64,000 nt of DNA from Tausonia pullulans (taxonomy: Eukaryota; Basidiomycota; Tremellomycetes; Cystofilobasidiales; Mrakiaceae). Positions 29,297-44,277 of this stretch are shown in pieces (positions within the stretch are counted from its first letter, which is position 1; the number at the start of each line of letters is the position of its first letter). Both the position numbers and the translations under genes were made by a program. Location of the stretch: the NCBI GenBank assembly GCA_951802195.1, contig OX637630.1, forward strand, positions 558,001-622,000. The letters run 5' to 3'. The notes below the pieces were generated by a model. It made no database searches. It was not told the origin of the DNA and saw only the letters and a program-made list of their open reading frames with translations.

Positions 29297-31778
29297 ATGG
29301 CAGCCTATACCACTCGGCAACAGATCGAACTCCAGAAACTTGCGACCGGGTCCTCGGCTGTGCCCGAAGCCTTCGTCGTTGCTTGCGACTCGCGAGCGAG
29401 TACCCGACACGATGTCGAGACGACTGAGGATAGCGAAACAAACAACGATATATACAGCCCAGAGCAACAAACTACAAATCCGATTGGCCAGGAGCAAGAG
29501 GAGGAGCAAGAGGACTCGCCTATCCCGAAAGTGCGCACTTCCTCGTCGCTCGGGCGCGTCTTCGCTCTGACGCTCCCTGATCACTACCCAAAGTGGCCTT
29601 TCATCTGCCTGATCCTTCAGCATTTTTCGTCGTGAGTTGCTAGGGAGAGGTTAATGGCTCACATTAGCTCTGATGCCGAAATTGCTCTCCTTTCTCAGCT
29701 CGTGGACAGACCGAAGCTACGAGTTCGCAGCGTACCTTTACCTCGTTATCCTCTTCCCAACATCTCTCGTGCCCGCATCCCTCATGGGTCTTATCGTCAC
29801 TGGGACAGGTTTAGTCGCGTCTGGATGGGTCGGTGGACTCGTGGACGTGCGCCGACGACTGAGCTTTGTTCGTGGCGCAATCATGGCCCAAAAGGTGGGG
29901 TGTTTGATGGACCGAGCTTTGCTACGATATTGCGGCTATGCTCATACGCTGGTATCAGGTCTCCATTGCGATCTCCTACGCGTTGTTCATAATCCTCTTT
30001 CTTCCCCTACGCGATGCGACGGCTGCTTCCTGGGCGATTTCGCCCACTCTAATCGAGGGTCGCTCAGGATCAACGACGGCCGCCCAGAGAGGTCTGGTCT
30101 ATCTCCTCCTGGCCCTCATCATCGTCGCAAGTTCAGTCGCAGGCCTCGCATCGGGTGGCCTCAATGTGGCCGTCCAACGCGACTGGTTGGTCTTCCGTTA
30201 GACCTGCTTCGACGACGCGAGCTGACACCACAAAATCTCTTGCTCAGGGTCGTCACCATCGCTGGAAGTTCGACACGCAATCTCACCACGCTCAACACGC
30301 AACTGCGTCGCATTGATCTGATCTGCAAGCTCGTCGCACCTGTACGCGCGACTCGATCTGTCAGAGACTGCTATATCTGACACCCCTTTCTTCAGCTCGT
30401 CGTCTCCGCCTTCACCACCGCTTTATCATACCCCATATCCCTTTACATCGTCCTAAGTGTCACGGTCATCTCTCTTTTCATTGAGCTCATCTGGATCGGC
30501 GTCGTCTGGCGCAACTTCTCTGTACTGTCAGCGGAGGAGATGGAACGCGTTACTGCTAGGGAGGAGCGACATTCTGAAGCCGAAGACGGGGGAGTAAAGA
30601 CCCTTGCGCGAAGATGGAAAGCGACCAAGAGGGCCTGGATCCAGATGTGTAGGGACTGGAAAGAGTTTGTGGAACTGCCGGTCTTTCTTAGTCAGTGTCT
30701 CGTGTCTCAGCTCGCGAGGGCATGTACTCACGCGATAACACCTGCAGGCTCTTTAGCCATCTCCCTGGTATACCTCACCACTCTATCGTTCGACGGCATT
30801 ATGCTCTGTGAGTCTTACTCTTCGATGAAATCGACTAGCGGCTGACGCTAGCTCTTGTCTTCAGCCTACCTCAAATCGCAACGTGGCTTCTCCGACCCGT
30901 TCATCGCCGGCATGCGTGGCCTCGCAGTCGTCATGGGGCTCATAGGCACGGCGGTGATGCCTCAGCTTGAGCGTCGAATGGGCCTCGTCCGTGGAGGAGC
31001 CTGGTCCCTCTGGTGAGCCTTGCTTGAACACCACTCTTTCTCAGATGTACTGAACCGCTCGCAGGAGCGAATTTTTATGTCTGGTTCCCCCGGTCATCAC
31101 CCTTTATGTCGGTCTTCCGTCGGCCTCACCTCCCGGGATGGGTGCCAAATGGAACATTGCGCTGTGAGTCTGGGGCGCTCACTCACGAGCATGCATGACT
31201 GACGGCGTCTGTCAACAGCTTCTTCACCTTTATCTCTCTCTCTCGCATCGGTTCGCTCGTTCCGTCGATATCCTTATGACAGAATGCAAGGCTGACATTT
31301 TTGATTCTTGCAATTCTAGGCCTTTGGTCATTCGACCTCATCCAACTTCAAACGCTCCAAGAGGTCCTCCGGGACCATCCACGCCGGAACCGACTGACAG
31401 CACTCCAGCTCTCGCTCCAAAGCGCATTCGACCTGGGCAAATACGGGCTTGTCCTCGGCCTAAATAAGTACGTGCTGCCTTTCTCTGCTCAGTACAACCA
31501 GCTGACAGCTCGATTACAGACCCGAAGAGTTCAAATGGACTGCCCTCGTTTCCCTCATCTGTGTTCTCGCCGCCGGACTCGTCTACACAGCCTTCATCCA
31601 GCGAACTCGGGGTCACCTCCACCACTGGACCTGGCTTGGCGGGAAGAAGGCCGCTCCAATCACATCGACCAGTACGATGCCGGGAGAGGGAGGCGCCGAA
31701 GAGCCATCAAAGGATCGACGAACAAGGTCTTGGGGCGAGGGGCTTCGGATTCGGGCGCGGCCTGCGGGGCCGAAGTGA
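29297..31778 (+). CDS. ferroportin-type iron exporter (SLC40 family)
   Basis: Major-facilitator-like exporter of ferrous iron. ATG 29297 gives a 90-residue acidic, presumably cytosolic N-terminus. The first helix carries SSWTDRSYEFAAYLYLV, matching the ferroportin SRWGDRMWHFAV motif with its conserved Asp and Arg. Further matches are SLMGLIVTGTGLVASGWVGG, RNLTTLNTQLRRIDLICKLV (helix 5), ISLVYLTTLSFDGIMLSYLK (FALLYLTVLGFD-like), GMRGLAVVMGLIGTAVMP, and WSFDLIQLQTLQEVL (LFDLTVTQLLQE-like). About eleven hydrophobic segments are visible. The tail is basic and stops at TGA 31776-31778. Seven or so introns. The membrane (plasma membrane or vacuole) cannot be decided. It converges with DUO1 with 78 bp between stops. 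Confidence 0.85.
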
Positions 31779-31856
31779 ATTCCGTGTTGAAATACTACGA
31801 TAGAGATAGAGATAGCGCAGCGGAGACAAGAGTAATACAAAGGAAGAACGTCCGCG

Positions 31857-33214
31857 TTAGGCCGCCTTCCTCGCTGGCGGCCCGTACCCGCTCGACCGCA
31901 CGCTAGAGTACTTCATGAATACACAAGGCTCTTTGTCAGCTATGCTCTGAACCGGCAAGGCGACTATAGACGAGCGACTCACCGAGATTGTCCGCCCCCT
32001 CGCTGTCGTGCTAGGCACACTCCCCCCTCCCCTAACCGACCCCGTCGCGACCCCTCTTCCCTTTCCAATCCCACTCGCTCCCATCCCACTCGACACACCT
32101 CTGCTCCTCGCAATTCCCCTGCCCCTAGACGACGAACCCATTGCCGTCGATGCGCTAGAAGCCGCGAGCGCCTTCCTCGCGGCCTCCTCGGCGCGCTCCC
32201 GCTCAAGAGCTTCGGCTTCCTCGCGCTCGATCTGGGCTCGAAGAGCGGCTTGCTGGGCAGCGATGAGGGCTGCTTGTTGCCGCATGTGTTCGGCGGCGTC
32301 CTGGGAAGGACAAAGGAGGAGCAAATCAACGGTGTCTCATGAAATAGGCAAGTGCGATGAAGACTGACCGAGTCGGCACCGTGCCAGGTGGGGTCGAAGA
32401 TCAGCTGCGAAGTTGCATCAGTCGCTGACAGGATCGAAATGTAGGACTCGAGCAAAGCGTCCGTCGTGGCGGTCTGGGCTTGAATCCTCTGCCAGTAAGG
32501 TGTCAGCGACGCAGAAAGACACACGCGTCCCTCGACGCGTCGCGAGTAGGAAGGATGCGAGCGACGGACCGAGTGATAGATGTTGACTTCCTCTAGACCC
32601 TCCGCATATTGCTCAAAGACGGCGTTGATCCGTTGAAGCTCAAAGAGCGCCCGTCGGAGGGATGCGTCTCGCTCTTCAGACGACTGCTGAGGCGGGTGTT
32701 GTTGAAGCCGCATCATGTGAGGCGGCGAATCGGCCGACCCGAGCTGGGAGAGCGAAAGAGGCCGCGCTCGAGACCTGTCCGACGCGTCATCCTGGGATGA
32801 ACCGGTCGGAGATGAGATATCGTCTTGTCGTGAGGTCGAGGAGGACATGGAAGGGCGAGTCTCCTGCCTCTCGGGTTCGTCTTCGTCCTCGTCATCGTCC
32901 TCGTCCCGGAGAGGCGAAGCCGGCGCGGCGAAGAGAGAGAAGCGCGGTTTGGAGGGGCCCGGCTTCTGTTGCCGTGGCGGGGTCTCCTGTTCGATATAAG
33001 AGGCGTCGCCACCTCCGAGAGATGCGTCGTCGGCGTACTCTGGGCGGTGATGGCGGCCGGACTCCTCAAACGAGAGGTCCTGGTGTTGGTATGTCCGGCG
33101 GGGCTGCTGGGGCGTGTCCTCGAACGACAGGTCTCCGAACTGAAGCTGATCCGCAGAGACGTCGAAGAGATTGTCCTGGAGCTTGGAGGTCGATGGGAGA
33201 AGCGGCGAGTCCAT
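31857..33214 (-). CDS. DUO1: DASH (Dam1) complex subunit Duo1
   Basis: Part of the ring that couples kinetochores to spindle microtubules. ATG 33214 (MDSPLLPSTSKLQ) begins a disordered acidic N-terminus of about 180 residues with DLSFE repeated three times in variant form. The Duo1 core follows: LRRALFELQRINAVFEQYAE, then GLEEVNIYHS joined by an intron to RIQAQTATTDALLESYISIL, and SATDATSQLIFDPTWHGADS, matching the LNPSWKGA-type end of the family. A charged coiled coil (AALRAQIEREEAEALERERA) and a Gly/Arg/Ser-rich basic tail follow, to TAA 31857-31859. The tail may bind microtubules directly. Three introns. The core alone is diagnostic. Confidence 0.88.
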
Positions 33215-33584
33215 GTGAATGACACGATTGCTGGTGGTTGAGTGTCAGACGCGTCGAGCTCGGCGAGTTCCAAACACGCCCTCCTCGCAGACCACGCGCC
33301 TATCTTCCACCGCCACGAACTCATAGAACCCTTCGCTCGACCTTGCCTGACCATCACCTATTTTCATGTTCCTCTTCTCGAGTCCTCCATGCTCAGATAG
33401 TACGTCAGAATCCGTTTTTGGACATTTGCCAAACTGCCGAAGCTCCGTCCCTCAGCGTGATCTCCGCCACCTTCCCCTATCTTCCTAGGCGAGTCGAAGA
33501 ATCTTCCGGGCCGCGCCCCCATGCCCCCTCTCCAGAAGGACGAGGTGAGTCCCTTGTCCTCCATGACAATCACCAACTCGTTCT

Positions 33585-35903
33585 ATGGGAATTATCAAGT
33601 CGAAGCTCGTGCGAGACCGCTCCCCAACGGCCTCTTCTGTCCCAGCATACTCTCGTGATGCAGCGACCGCTGGACCAGCCTGGTGGACCCCTTGGACTCG
33701 TTACCCGCTTGAATCAGTAAGAGAACCCTCAAGCGGGGGCCGCGTAGAGGATCAACGTCTGGAGGAATGGGAACTCACGGATGAGCAGCGACAGTCTACA
33801 CTTGCTCCCCGAGCTCGCAGTCCATGGCTTTCTTGGTTCAGGAGAACGCCGAGCAATCCCTCTTATGGTGGAGACGCAGCCATCCGCCGACGTTCGTCGA
33901 CATCCTCACCCCCACAAGTTCGTCGGCACTCCTCAAGGGCGGATGGTCAACGCGCCGCCCACAAGGTCCGTCCCTTCTATCTTGTAGATGACATAGACAT
34001 AGCCGACACCACTTTTTCCGTAGACCCATCCCTTGGACAACTTGAGGGCCTATGTGAAAGGGGCTCAGCTCCCTTATGACCTCCTCCATTTCAACTGGAT
34101 TCCTCTTGACCTCGACCGAGCGACCCTACGCCATGTCGAGCGCGCCGAAGCTCTCGATGTCGACCGACGAGAGCGAGCCGCTTGGGAGAGGCTCAATGAC
34201 CTTCGGACGGCACCCAAGGAGCCTCAGCTATTCACGGTCGAGCGGATGAGTCGCAAGAGGCTGCATCGCTCCATACCTGAGTGTAAGTGGCACGACGTCT
34301 GCTTTCCCGGAAGATGCCAGGTTTCAAACTGAACGACTTCGATGTGCAAGTCCTTGAATCCCTTCCCGACTACCCGATCCCTCTTCCTTCGTTGCCACAC
34401 CCTCCCCTCTTCGCACTGCACACCAGCGGGTTCGAGACGGGTAAGCTCAATTGCCGCTCAACTGAAGCGCAGCTCCATTTAATCGTCTTTTGATCGGATA
34501 TACAGTCGATTTCAACCCGGGACCGAGAGGTTACTCACAAAATATTTCGGGCGCTGTCAAGCTTCTCGATAAGACTGTCCTCGCAACCGTACGAACGATC
34601 CTCGTAAGCCTACGACCGTGGACAGAGAGCTTCAAATTCTGTGAGGTCTCTCTCTAGCTTGATGTCGTGTACCTGAGCTGATGAGCGAGATGTTCCCCTT
34701 CAGACAGGATCCGCCAGTCCATCTCGCCGAGCACAGACGAGACGGCCGCGACACTTGTGTTTCTCGACGAGCACAACCTGGATCAACGTGTCTGCCTGCT
34801 GGAGATCCGCAAGCCTCGGTCTGGGCTGTTTGAGGAGTTTGTCAGAGGGCTTGAAGAGATTGTTTGTCCTCTCGCCTGTGAACATCGATATCTGTTCGGT
34901 TGAATTCATCCAGCTTCCCCAGATCGATCCGTTCGACGAACGGGACGTCAGTATCACACCTTAGCATCTCGAGCTCCCCTGACTGATGTCTTACTTCACA
35001 GCGCTACTGGAGTCTTCTCCCCTTGGAACCAGACACCCGACGGGAGCGTCAACCCTCGCCGGCCGTAGCACGGGCAAACCTCCTCCAAGCCTACTTGCGT
35101 CCACCCTCGACCTCTTGATCCGCTCTCGAGTTCTGAAGGGTTTTGCCACTTTCTCTCAACAAACATTTTTATATAAAAAGGTCTTCACCACCTGTAGTGA
35201 CAACAAGGTCTCGACGTTCATCCTGACGGACCTCTCGTCTTGGGTCTTTGGGCAGTGTGACACCCGCAAGGGCACTTTGCAGGTCTTGTACGGTTTCGCC
35301 CACTCTAAGAGTCCTCAAAAGCGAAATAAATAAATAAAACAATCAAAACAAATTTGACCACCTCTGTCCCGGTTTCAGTCCCATCCGTAAATCGGCGTCG
35401 CGAGAACCGACGATCATTCAGTGCTTGACCTATCTCATGCTGCGAGCGCTAGACGAGGTGAGCTCAACTTCTGTCTGTCCGTGGCCAGTTCTTTTCTTCC
35501 GTTAACGGCTGTGTCGCAACGCTAGATGTATCCTGCAGGCGAGACCCTGCCGCCACCTCAGGCCTTGCCCGACGCCGATCCGCACTCTCACCAGCCCGAA
35601 TGGACTCCGCAAGCACGACGATACGACGCCACGGTACCGCGCCCAACTCGACGGATGACGACTGCAGCACGCAACGATCGATTCCACCAGCCAGACCCCT
35701 CTTCCTACCAATCCCACCGGCCCCACGGCCCAGCAACCTATTCAGACGATCTCATCCGCAACCCGCCAGCTCGACGCCCACAAGGGACTCGCGAACGTCA
35801 CTCGTACGAGTGGGAGGATGATGGAGTGCTTCTCAATGTTCCCCAACTCTATCGGCACCAGCAACGCGCCTTTCTGCCTCGAGGTCCACTTGGAAAACGG
35901 TAG
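33585..35903 (+). CDS. unknown protein with myristoylation-like N-terminus
   Basis: No family was recognised. ATG 33585 gives MGIIKSK, which fits the N-myristoylation pattern (Gly2, Ser6, Lys7). A disordered Arg/Ser-rich part follows, with a 60-nt intron joining RAAHK to THPLDNLRAYVKGAQLPYDL. Later exons give FKLNDFDVQVLESLPDYPIP, FNPGPRGYSQNISGAVKLLD, ATLVFLDEHNLDQRVCLLEI, PQIDPFDERDRYWSLLPLEP and a second part, VSTFILTDLSSWVFGQCD, then SREPTIIQCLTYLMLRALDE. The end is Pro/Arg-rich, to the stop at 35901-35903. The ILTDLSSWVFG...LTYLMLRA pattern recalls nuclease-like folds seen beside FunK1-type kinases in basidiomycetes, but this is a weak impression. A frame change near 35095-35115 is unexplained (missed intron, or a damaged gene). 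Confidence 0.5.
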
Positions 35904-38071
<2,168 letters not shown>

Positions 38072-38619
38072 CTTGACTGTGGCTGAAGGCTAAAGGTGAG
38101 TCCAAGGCGAAGAATTGTCGAGGACCCACCAGAGGAGACGCCCGCCCTCGCCCTGCCGCGGCCCTTCGCCCCTCGGCACGGAGGGGGCACGAGAGCAGCG
38201 CAGCGTAGGGGGTCGGGGCGCTCTAGCCTTCTTCTGGGGTGGCATCAACTCTCTTCACAACGTCTCGGCATGGTCCAAGTGGCACGGACTCCTGTCACCT
38301 GCTGTATAGGCGCTTATACCTTGCGAAGGCATGTCAACTATACGCACTTGGGTGGGCGAAGAGGCGCATGCCCTCACCCGCGCGCTGACTGTCCCAGTAC
38401 CTCTCCTTCTTGGTCTACTGAATTTATTCCGGCCTTGCACAAGCATAAGCTTCCTGCTCATCTTCCTTTTTCAAGGCCCCTCAAGCTGTCAATCTCCTCA
38501 TCTCTCAAACTCGTCGCGTTCTTCTCGCAAGAGTCGACCTCATCGCCGCCCTGCAAGATGCTCTAGAGCGGCATCCCGGCCAAAGTCTTCGGCCACATGC
38601 AAGTGTTCTCAAAAGGGGT

Positions 38620-40400
38620 CTGCTAAAATCTCGGATTTAATGAAAGGTGCGAGGAGAAGAAGCTAGGAGGGTGAAAGGTGCTAGAGGAGCAGCTGGAGAG
38701 GCGCGAGAAAGAGGAGAGGGACCCACGATTTTGTGAGGCCGTGGATGATGACATAGACAAGGACGGTGGAGGAGACGATAGAGAAGACGTAGTTATCAAG
38801 TCTAGTGGCATTGGGGAGCTTTTTCGGCTTAAGTGGAGAGAGAGAGGGGTCAGGTTGGGGAACTTCTCAGCTTCGGACGAGTTGGAGGGGACTGACCTGT
38901 TTGAGTGTATAGTAGAGAGCCCCGATGTCAATCTACAAGGAACATGTCAACGCTACTTCGGAAAGTGGAACAAAGTGGATTATCACTCACGGGCCCAAAC
39001 CAGCCTGACCCAAGGACGTACGTGAGAGAACCAGTAAGTACACGATGACTCGCGCTATCAGCCGAGCAGAGACACACAACAGAGGCAATCTTCCCGAGAC
39101 CATTGATAGCTGGCAAGGCCGACGCGAAGATAATGTCAAGTAGGATCCGGCGGAAGTGGGTAATGAGCACTACGAGGAACTGCGCAATGATGCCGCCCAG
39201 ACTGGTTGCCGATCCTGAAAGGGGATGATGGTAGCCATTGAAGAGGAGGGGAAAGGAGAAGTGTAGATGAAGGGGGTGCATCATGGGACGCATGTACAGA
39301 CATTTAGAAATGCCAGTTATGAATAGAAGAGGGAGTTCACCTAGGATTTAATTTGTGCTCGATTCGGCCAGGAGGATGTTTTTCAGTTCTTTGAGACGTG
39401 GCGAAGGGCAAAGTGGCTGGGCGGCGGCGATAGATCAACCGTCTGATCGTTCCGCAGACGCGCTAACACTCACCATACAAGCGAATCGTACTTACCCTTG
39501 ATGAAAATCCCCCCAGGTATGGGGTCTATTGGTATGATGCAAACACCAAACTACAAGCACCTGGACAACTCAAAAGGAAAACAATGTGCAGAGAATCCAG
39601 GTCACGGCCTCTGTCGGAGGGATCACGGTGAACGGCGAGATGAGGTATTTGAGCTGGACGCAGTATTTCTGGGAAGGCTGATGTCTGCTGAAAGGACCTG
39701 GATCCTGGGAGGTGCAGGGGGAGGCAGGAGCGGACAGGACAGGAAGGAGCTGTGGCGCGAGGTGAAACTAACGTGAGAAGCAAGGTACATACATCACTCG
39801 CGTTAGAGGAAGGGAGGGGAGGTCCGTTGATCAGCTGTCAGCGAGGCCTGTCGTCATCGCAGGGACCGCCCTGAGTAAGTCCTTGAAGATAGATGGAACA
39901 GAATGAACTCATCCCAGCACGAAACGGCATCTCCAGAGGAGAATCTCACAAAACCGACTGGCCCCGCTTCCGTTAGTCCATCCTCCCGTACCCGTCGCAT
40001 TACTGCTAAGGAGGGCAATTCCCTTGAGTCCGAAAGCGATTTCAGACGCCATGGCCAGCACTGATGAGGGACAAAGGAGCCACCGCAGAGAACGAGGCTT
40101 GTCAAGCTGAAAGGGACGAAAGAGCCGAGGAAAAGAAGTAGGAGGGCCATTAGGTCCTTGCGTTCACCCAAGGCGAAATCGGGCCAGAAGGGAGGCGGCC
40201 ATTGATCGAAGATGCATGAGGACCACCATGAGATCCACCATGAAGTCCACCATTTATTCGGGGAGATTGGAAGTGAATTGAATGGCCCTCCAGCAAGAGA
40301 AGGCAGAGGGAGATGGAGACAACCTGGCAGCTCAAGAGAAGCAAGCTAGATTGAGTCGGCTCGGGTCGACGATGGACTTGCCATCTTGTGTGCGGCGAGA
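38620..40400 (-). CDS. possible multi-spanning membrane protein, unknown
   Basis: Weakly supported. On the minus strand several hydrophobic exon-like segments line up: DLMALLLLFLGSFVPFSLTS (about 40150-40090), GGIIAQFLVVLITHFRRILL and DIIFASALPAINGLGKIASV (39220-39090), and TGSLTYVLGSGWFGP (about 39030). A Ser/Pro-rich tail follows (LSSPPPSLSMSSSTAS), to the stop near 38623. This layout, with helices followed by a disordered cytosolic tail, is common in basidiomycete membrane proteins of unknown role. Exon joints and the start were not resolved, so coordinates are approximate and the region could hold no gene. Confidence 0.3.
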
Positions 40401-41414
40401 GCTCAAAGATCTTCTTCCTATCGCTGTCCTTGAGAGTCTAACTTTGAGCTGAAGATATATTGATGAGTGCGATGTATCATTCTGGGCATACCAGGAGAAG
40501 GAACGAAGAGCGAGGCTCGGTGGGGTGTCCTCGCGCGCGCAATCGACAATCCCATCTTCCCTAGGAACGAACTGCCGCGTATATTTCCCTTCAAATCAAG
40601 ATATCTTCTGATTCCAGCCCGACTACGGTTGGCCGAAGATGAGCGACCATCCTGGCTGGTTGCCATGGTGGCAACGGACCCCTTCTCGCGGACGGCGGGC
40701 TGGCGGGGGCTGGCGGTGGTGCGCTTCTCTTCTGCGCGCGGTAGGCGCGAGCGGCCAGATTCTCGCTCGCCTCCCAAAACGATCCTCCGCCTTTCTTCTC
40801 TTTGTGAAGGCCGACCGTCAAGGTGTGTCGTCTCCCAGACCCCACCTTTCCTTCAGCACCACACGCAGGCCAGGCCAGGCCAGGCACACACCCCTTCATC
40901 CCGTCCCCTCATACAAAGAGCACCGAGCGCGCCCACAACGAAGAGGAGGCGGAGGGGGCGAGAAGCACAGACGGCTGAGTGGGCAGAAGACGCTGGGATG
41001 AAGACGAGCAGGCTGTCTGCCTGTCTCTTGTACGCGACGGGGGGAAGGACTTGAGCCTGGCCTGGCTACTTGTGCTGGAGGAAGGACTTTTTGCACTCAT
41101 CCGAGAGCACTCACTGACTGTCTGCTCTCTTCTCTCCCCTCTCACTGTCTCCGTCGCTCCTTCGACTCGTTCTTCCCTTGCCGCGCCGCGTGCCCCGCCC
41201 TTCTTCGCCTCGCGACTCAAAATCCTGCCGGACTTCCTGCCCTTCCCCTTCCTTCCTTCTCTTCCCCTTTCCCTCTCCTCTCTGGATCCAACCTCGTCTT
41301 GCCCGACTCTCACCCGACGGCCTCGTTTACTTCGAACTGCCCACGCCCGCCGAACCTCGATCCTGGTTTTCCCTTCAACCTCGCCTATCCCCCTTCGCTC
41401 CATCCCTCTCCTAG
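40401..41414. other. intergenic region and leader of RPS8
   Basis: No gene was supported. A short tandem run of CAGGC/CAGGCCAGGC lies at about 40866-40886. From 41120 to 41410 the sequence is strongly CT-rich, as expected for the promoter and 5' UTR of a fungal ribosomal protein gene. Confidence 0.5.
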
Positions 41415-42549
41415 ATGGGAATCTCTCGAGACTCACGCCACAAGCGTTCCGCTACGGGCGCGAAGCGCGCTTTCTACCGCAAGAAGAGAAAGTTCGAGCT
41501 TGGACGCCAGCGTGAGTCGTTGATTCACTCGCGCTTTGTGCATGGAAGCATTGGTCGGCTGACCCGTCACCCTTCTTTCCATTCTCCCCAGCCGCTATGA
41601 CCAAGATTGGTCCTAAGCGCGTCCACACGGTCCGTGTTCGGGGTGGCAACCGTGAGTGATAGCTTTATGACGAGCAGCAGGAGAGACTTTCTCCCTTTCG
41701 CGCGAGCTGGCCTGCTCACGCCCTCCCTTCCCTCTCTTTCAGTCAAGCACCGTGCTCTCCGCCTTGAGACCGGAAACTTCGCTTGGGCTTCCGAGCAGGT
41801 CACCAAGAAGGTCCGGATCGTCGGCGTTGTGAGTACTCAGTGTTTTGGCGATATCGCGCTTCTTGGTCTGACCGCTTTCTTCGACCAGTCTTACAACGCG
41901 ACCAACAACGAGCTTGTCCGCACCAACACCCTCGTCAAGTCGTCCGTTGTCCAGATCGACGCCACCCCCTTCAGGCAGTGGTACGAGACCCATGTAAGCA
42001 CCTGTCGTTGATGGTTAATGTTGTGGTCCCATCACTGTGGCTGACATCCTCTTTGCGCTTTCCCTCCTACAGTACGCCCAGCCCATCACCAGCAAGGCCA
42101 AGAACACCGTTGTTGAGGACGTCGCTCGCTCCAACCACGCTGCTCGCGACCTCGCTGAGCGCAAGAAGGAGGCTAAGCTCGACCCCGAGGTACGCCGCAC
42201 CCGCGCTACCCTTCTTCCCTCCCACCTCGTTCTGACTTCTGCCCCCTTGTTCTTGCTATAACCTAGTTCGCCAAGCAGTTCAACACCGGAAAGGTGCGTG
42301 AATTGTGTCTAGACGTTGACAGGGAGTCCGAACTGACCTCTAGCGGTCGTCCAACAGGTCCTCGCGCTCATCACCTCGCGCCCTGGCCAGTCCGGTCGCT
42401 GCGACGGCTACATCCTCGTTCGTCCTTCTCCAGACATTTTCACAGCCTGGATATGCACTGATATGACGCTTTCTTTCGCTTTACAGGAGGGAGAGGAGCT
42501 CAACTTTTACAGGCGTCGCATCCTGTCGTCCAAGGCCAAGCACGCTTAA
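41415..42549 (+). CDS. RPS8: 40S ribosomal protein eS8 (Rps8)
   Basis: Structural protein of the small subunit. ATG 41415 gives [20 protein letters not shown]. Exons continue in frame through [80 protein letters not shown], the basic [40 protein letters not shown] and [20 protein letters not shown] before TAA. The intron after GRQ splits Pro (C|CC). All family landmarks and length (about 200 residues) are normal. Seven or so introns, dense at the 3' end, with exons down to about 20 nt. Confidence 0.97.
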
Positions 42550-44277
42550 GGTCTTGCGGTGGAGCGCTCGGGATTCATGATTCGCCAGACTGTCGCCCAT
42601 CAGCCACTTTTGAGAGTTTTCGCAGTCTGCCAGATCGTTCCTCAACGTCTATTGTGCATGAGAACTTGAGATGAGATCCTAAGCTGAACTTCCTGTGGTC
42701 TAAAGATGCATTCGCGCCGAAGGGCCACTGCTGTGGCCTCGGCTGCGTTGCTGACCTCTTCCTCCTATGAGCCCTGGGCCTTCCCGCTGGCCAGCCCTCA
42801 ATGCGGTCTTCATGATAGGGTCCGATATCTTGAGCACTCGCATGAGCATTATCACGTGTAGCTAGCACGCGTTTTGAACTTGATGTCCGCGCTAGTCAGA
42901 CCGGATTCTGCCAGTCAGGGCAGGCACCAGCGGGGTCTGGCGCCGCCGTCTTAGAACATGCATACTCGACGAAGGCGAACCACGACGGGGTCCAGTCTTA
43001 GTTGCTCGAAGGACCGACCTTTATATGTGCTTTGGGTGCGGATCTAAGACCTCCAGCGTTATTGAATATTTAGAGAGCTGGAGATTGGCCAGGTTGGGAG
43101 AGAGCCTGGAGAGATCACTACGCGAAGAAAAAAATTGTGGAAGGGAAGAAGGCACTAACCGCAGTAGCTGTCAGCAAAATAAATAAATAAATAGAAAGTT
43201 GACGACGGACGGGATAAAGACCACGAGACAGCACGGCAGCCAGCTCAGTGAAGGCGACGTGCACAGCGGAGAAGGGGGTGGCCGTGAGGAAAGGGAAGCA
43301 TGGACGGGGGGCATTCGAAGGTGAGTAAGGAGAGGCTTTTTCTTTTGAAACGATGGACCAACTAGGCTTGAAAGGTTCTCGTGATGCAGAATATTGATTC
43401 CAAGGCACAGCAACACGCGCACGCGGTCGCTGCGAGCTCATTAAGACGTAATATTCCAGGAGGAAACGGATCAATATAAAGGATAAGCAACTCGCACGAG
43501 GAGAACTTGGTCAAAATCTAGGAAATCGTCACGAGGCCTTCGACCTCAGGCGCCTCGATATATGCAGAAAGGACTGAAGACATTTCGCTGGCTGAAGGAA
43601 GCCAATATGTCAGTTGAGGTTGGCTCTAGATCCTCCTGTCGTGTAGAGTCGACCGGCCAGAGTATCACCATGTCTAAGCGCTCAATTGCCACTGTGATCT
43701 GCGATCCTCGCTACAAGATCACTTGATTTACCCTCCACCGCCGGCGTCTAGATCCCCAACTTTCTCGGCGTCCTCGTTCTACCTTCGGTGGTTCTTTTTA
43801 TTGACATCAACTCACTCCACCATCTCGCCTTCGCGCTCTTTCGTCTTTCATTTCCCTGCTCTCCCTTGCCTTGATGTGGCGGCGAGTGGTGTTGCGATTT
43901 TGATTTGGTCCCTCTACCTCGCCCTTTGGCTTGAGCATATATGGCTGGGGCCATGGGCTCTGTCTTCAAACTCGCCAAAGTAGGAAGAGAAGAGCTTGCC
44001 AAGGCGAAGCCGGGTGGAGCTCGAGAATGGCTAGGCATCGTTAAGTCCATCTGGATCGAGCTCTACGTCGCACGAATTTGTACCAGAAGAAGCGATGATA
44101 TCTTGAGATGCCCTTTACCCGCTGAATAAGAGCGTAACGCAGCATGGATGAACAGCATTCTGACGTCAGAGCCTTCTACTCACTCCTGCGAGCTTGCACA
44201 TCGCGCCGTGGGGTGGTCAGCGCGCAGGAGGACGAATGAGGATGCCCGACCCTACTTCACTCAAGCCGCATCACTAC
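42550..44277. other. intergenic region, no supported gene
   Basis: About 1.7 kb holding the 3' flank of RPS8 and the promoter of the glyoxalase gene. Hydrophobic frames near 43740-43960 (+) and 43120-43420 (-) were examined. None shows a recognisable domain or a consistent exon chain. A small frame at 43941-44129 (+; MAGAMGSVFKLAKVGREELA) cannot be excluded as a short gene or terminal exon. Confidence 0.4.
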
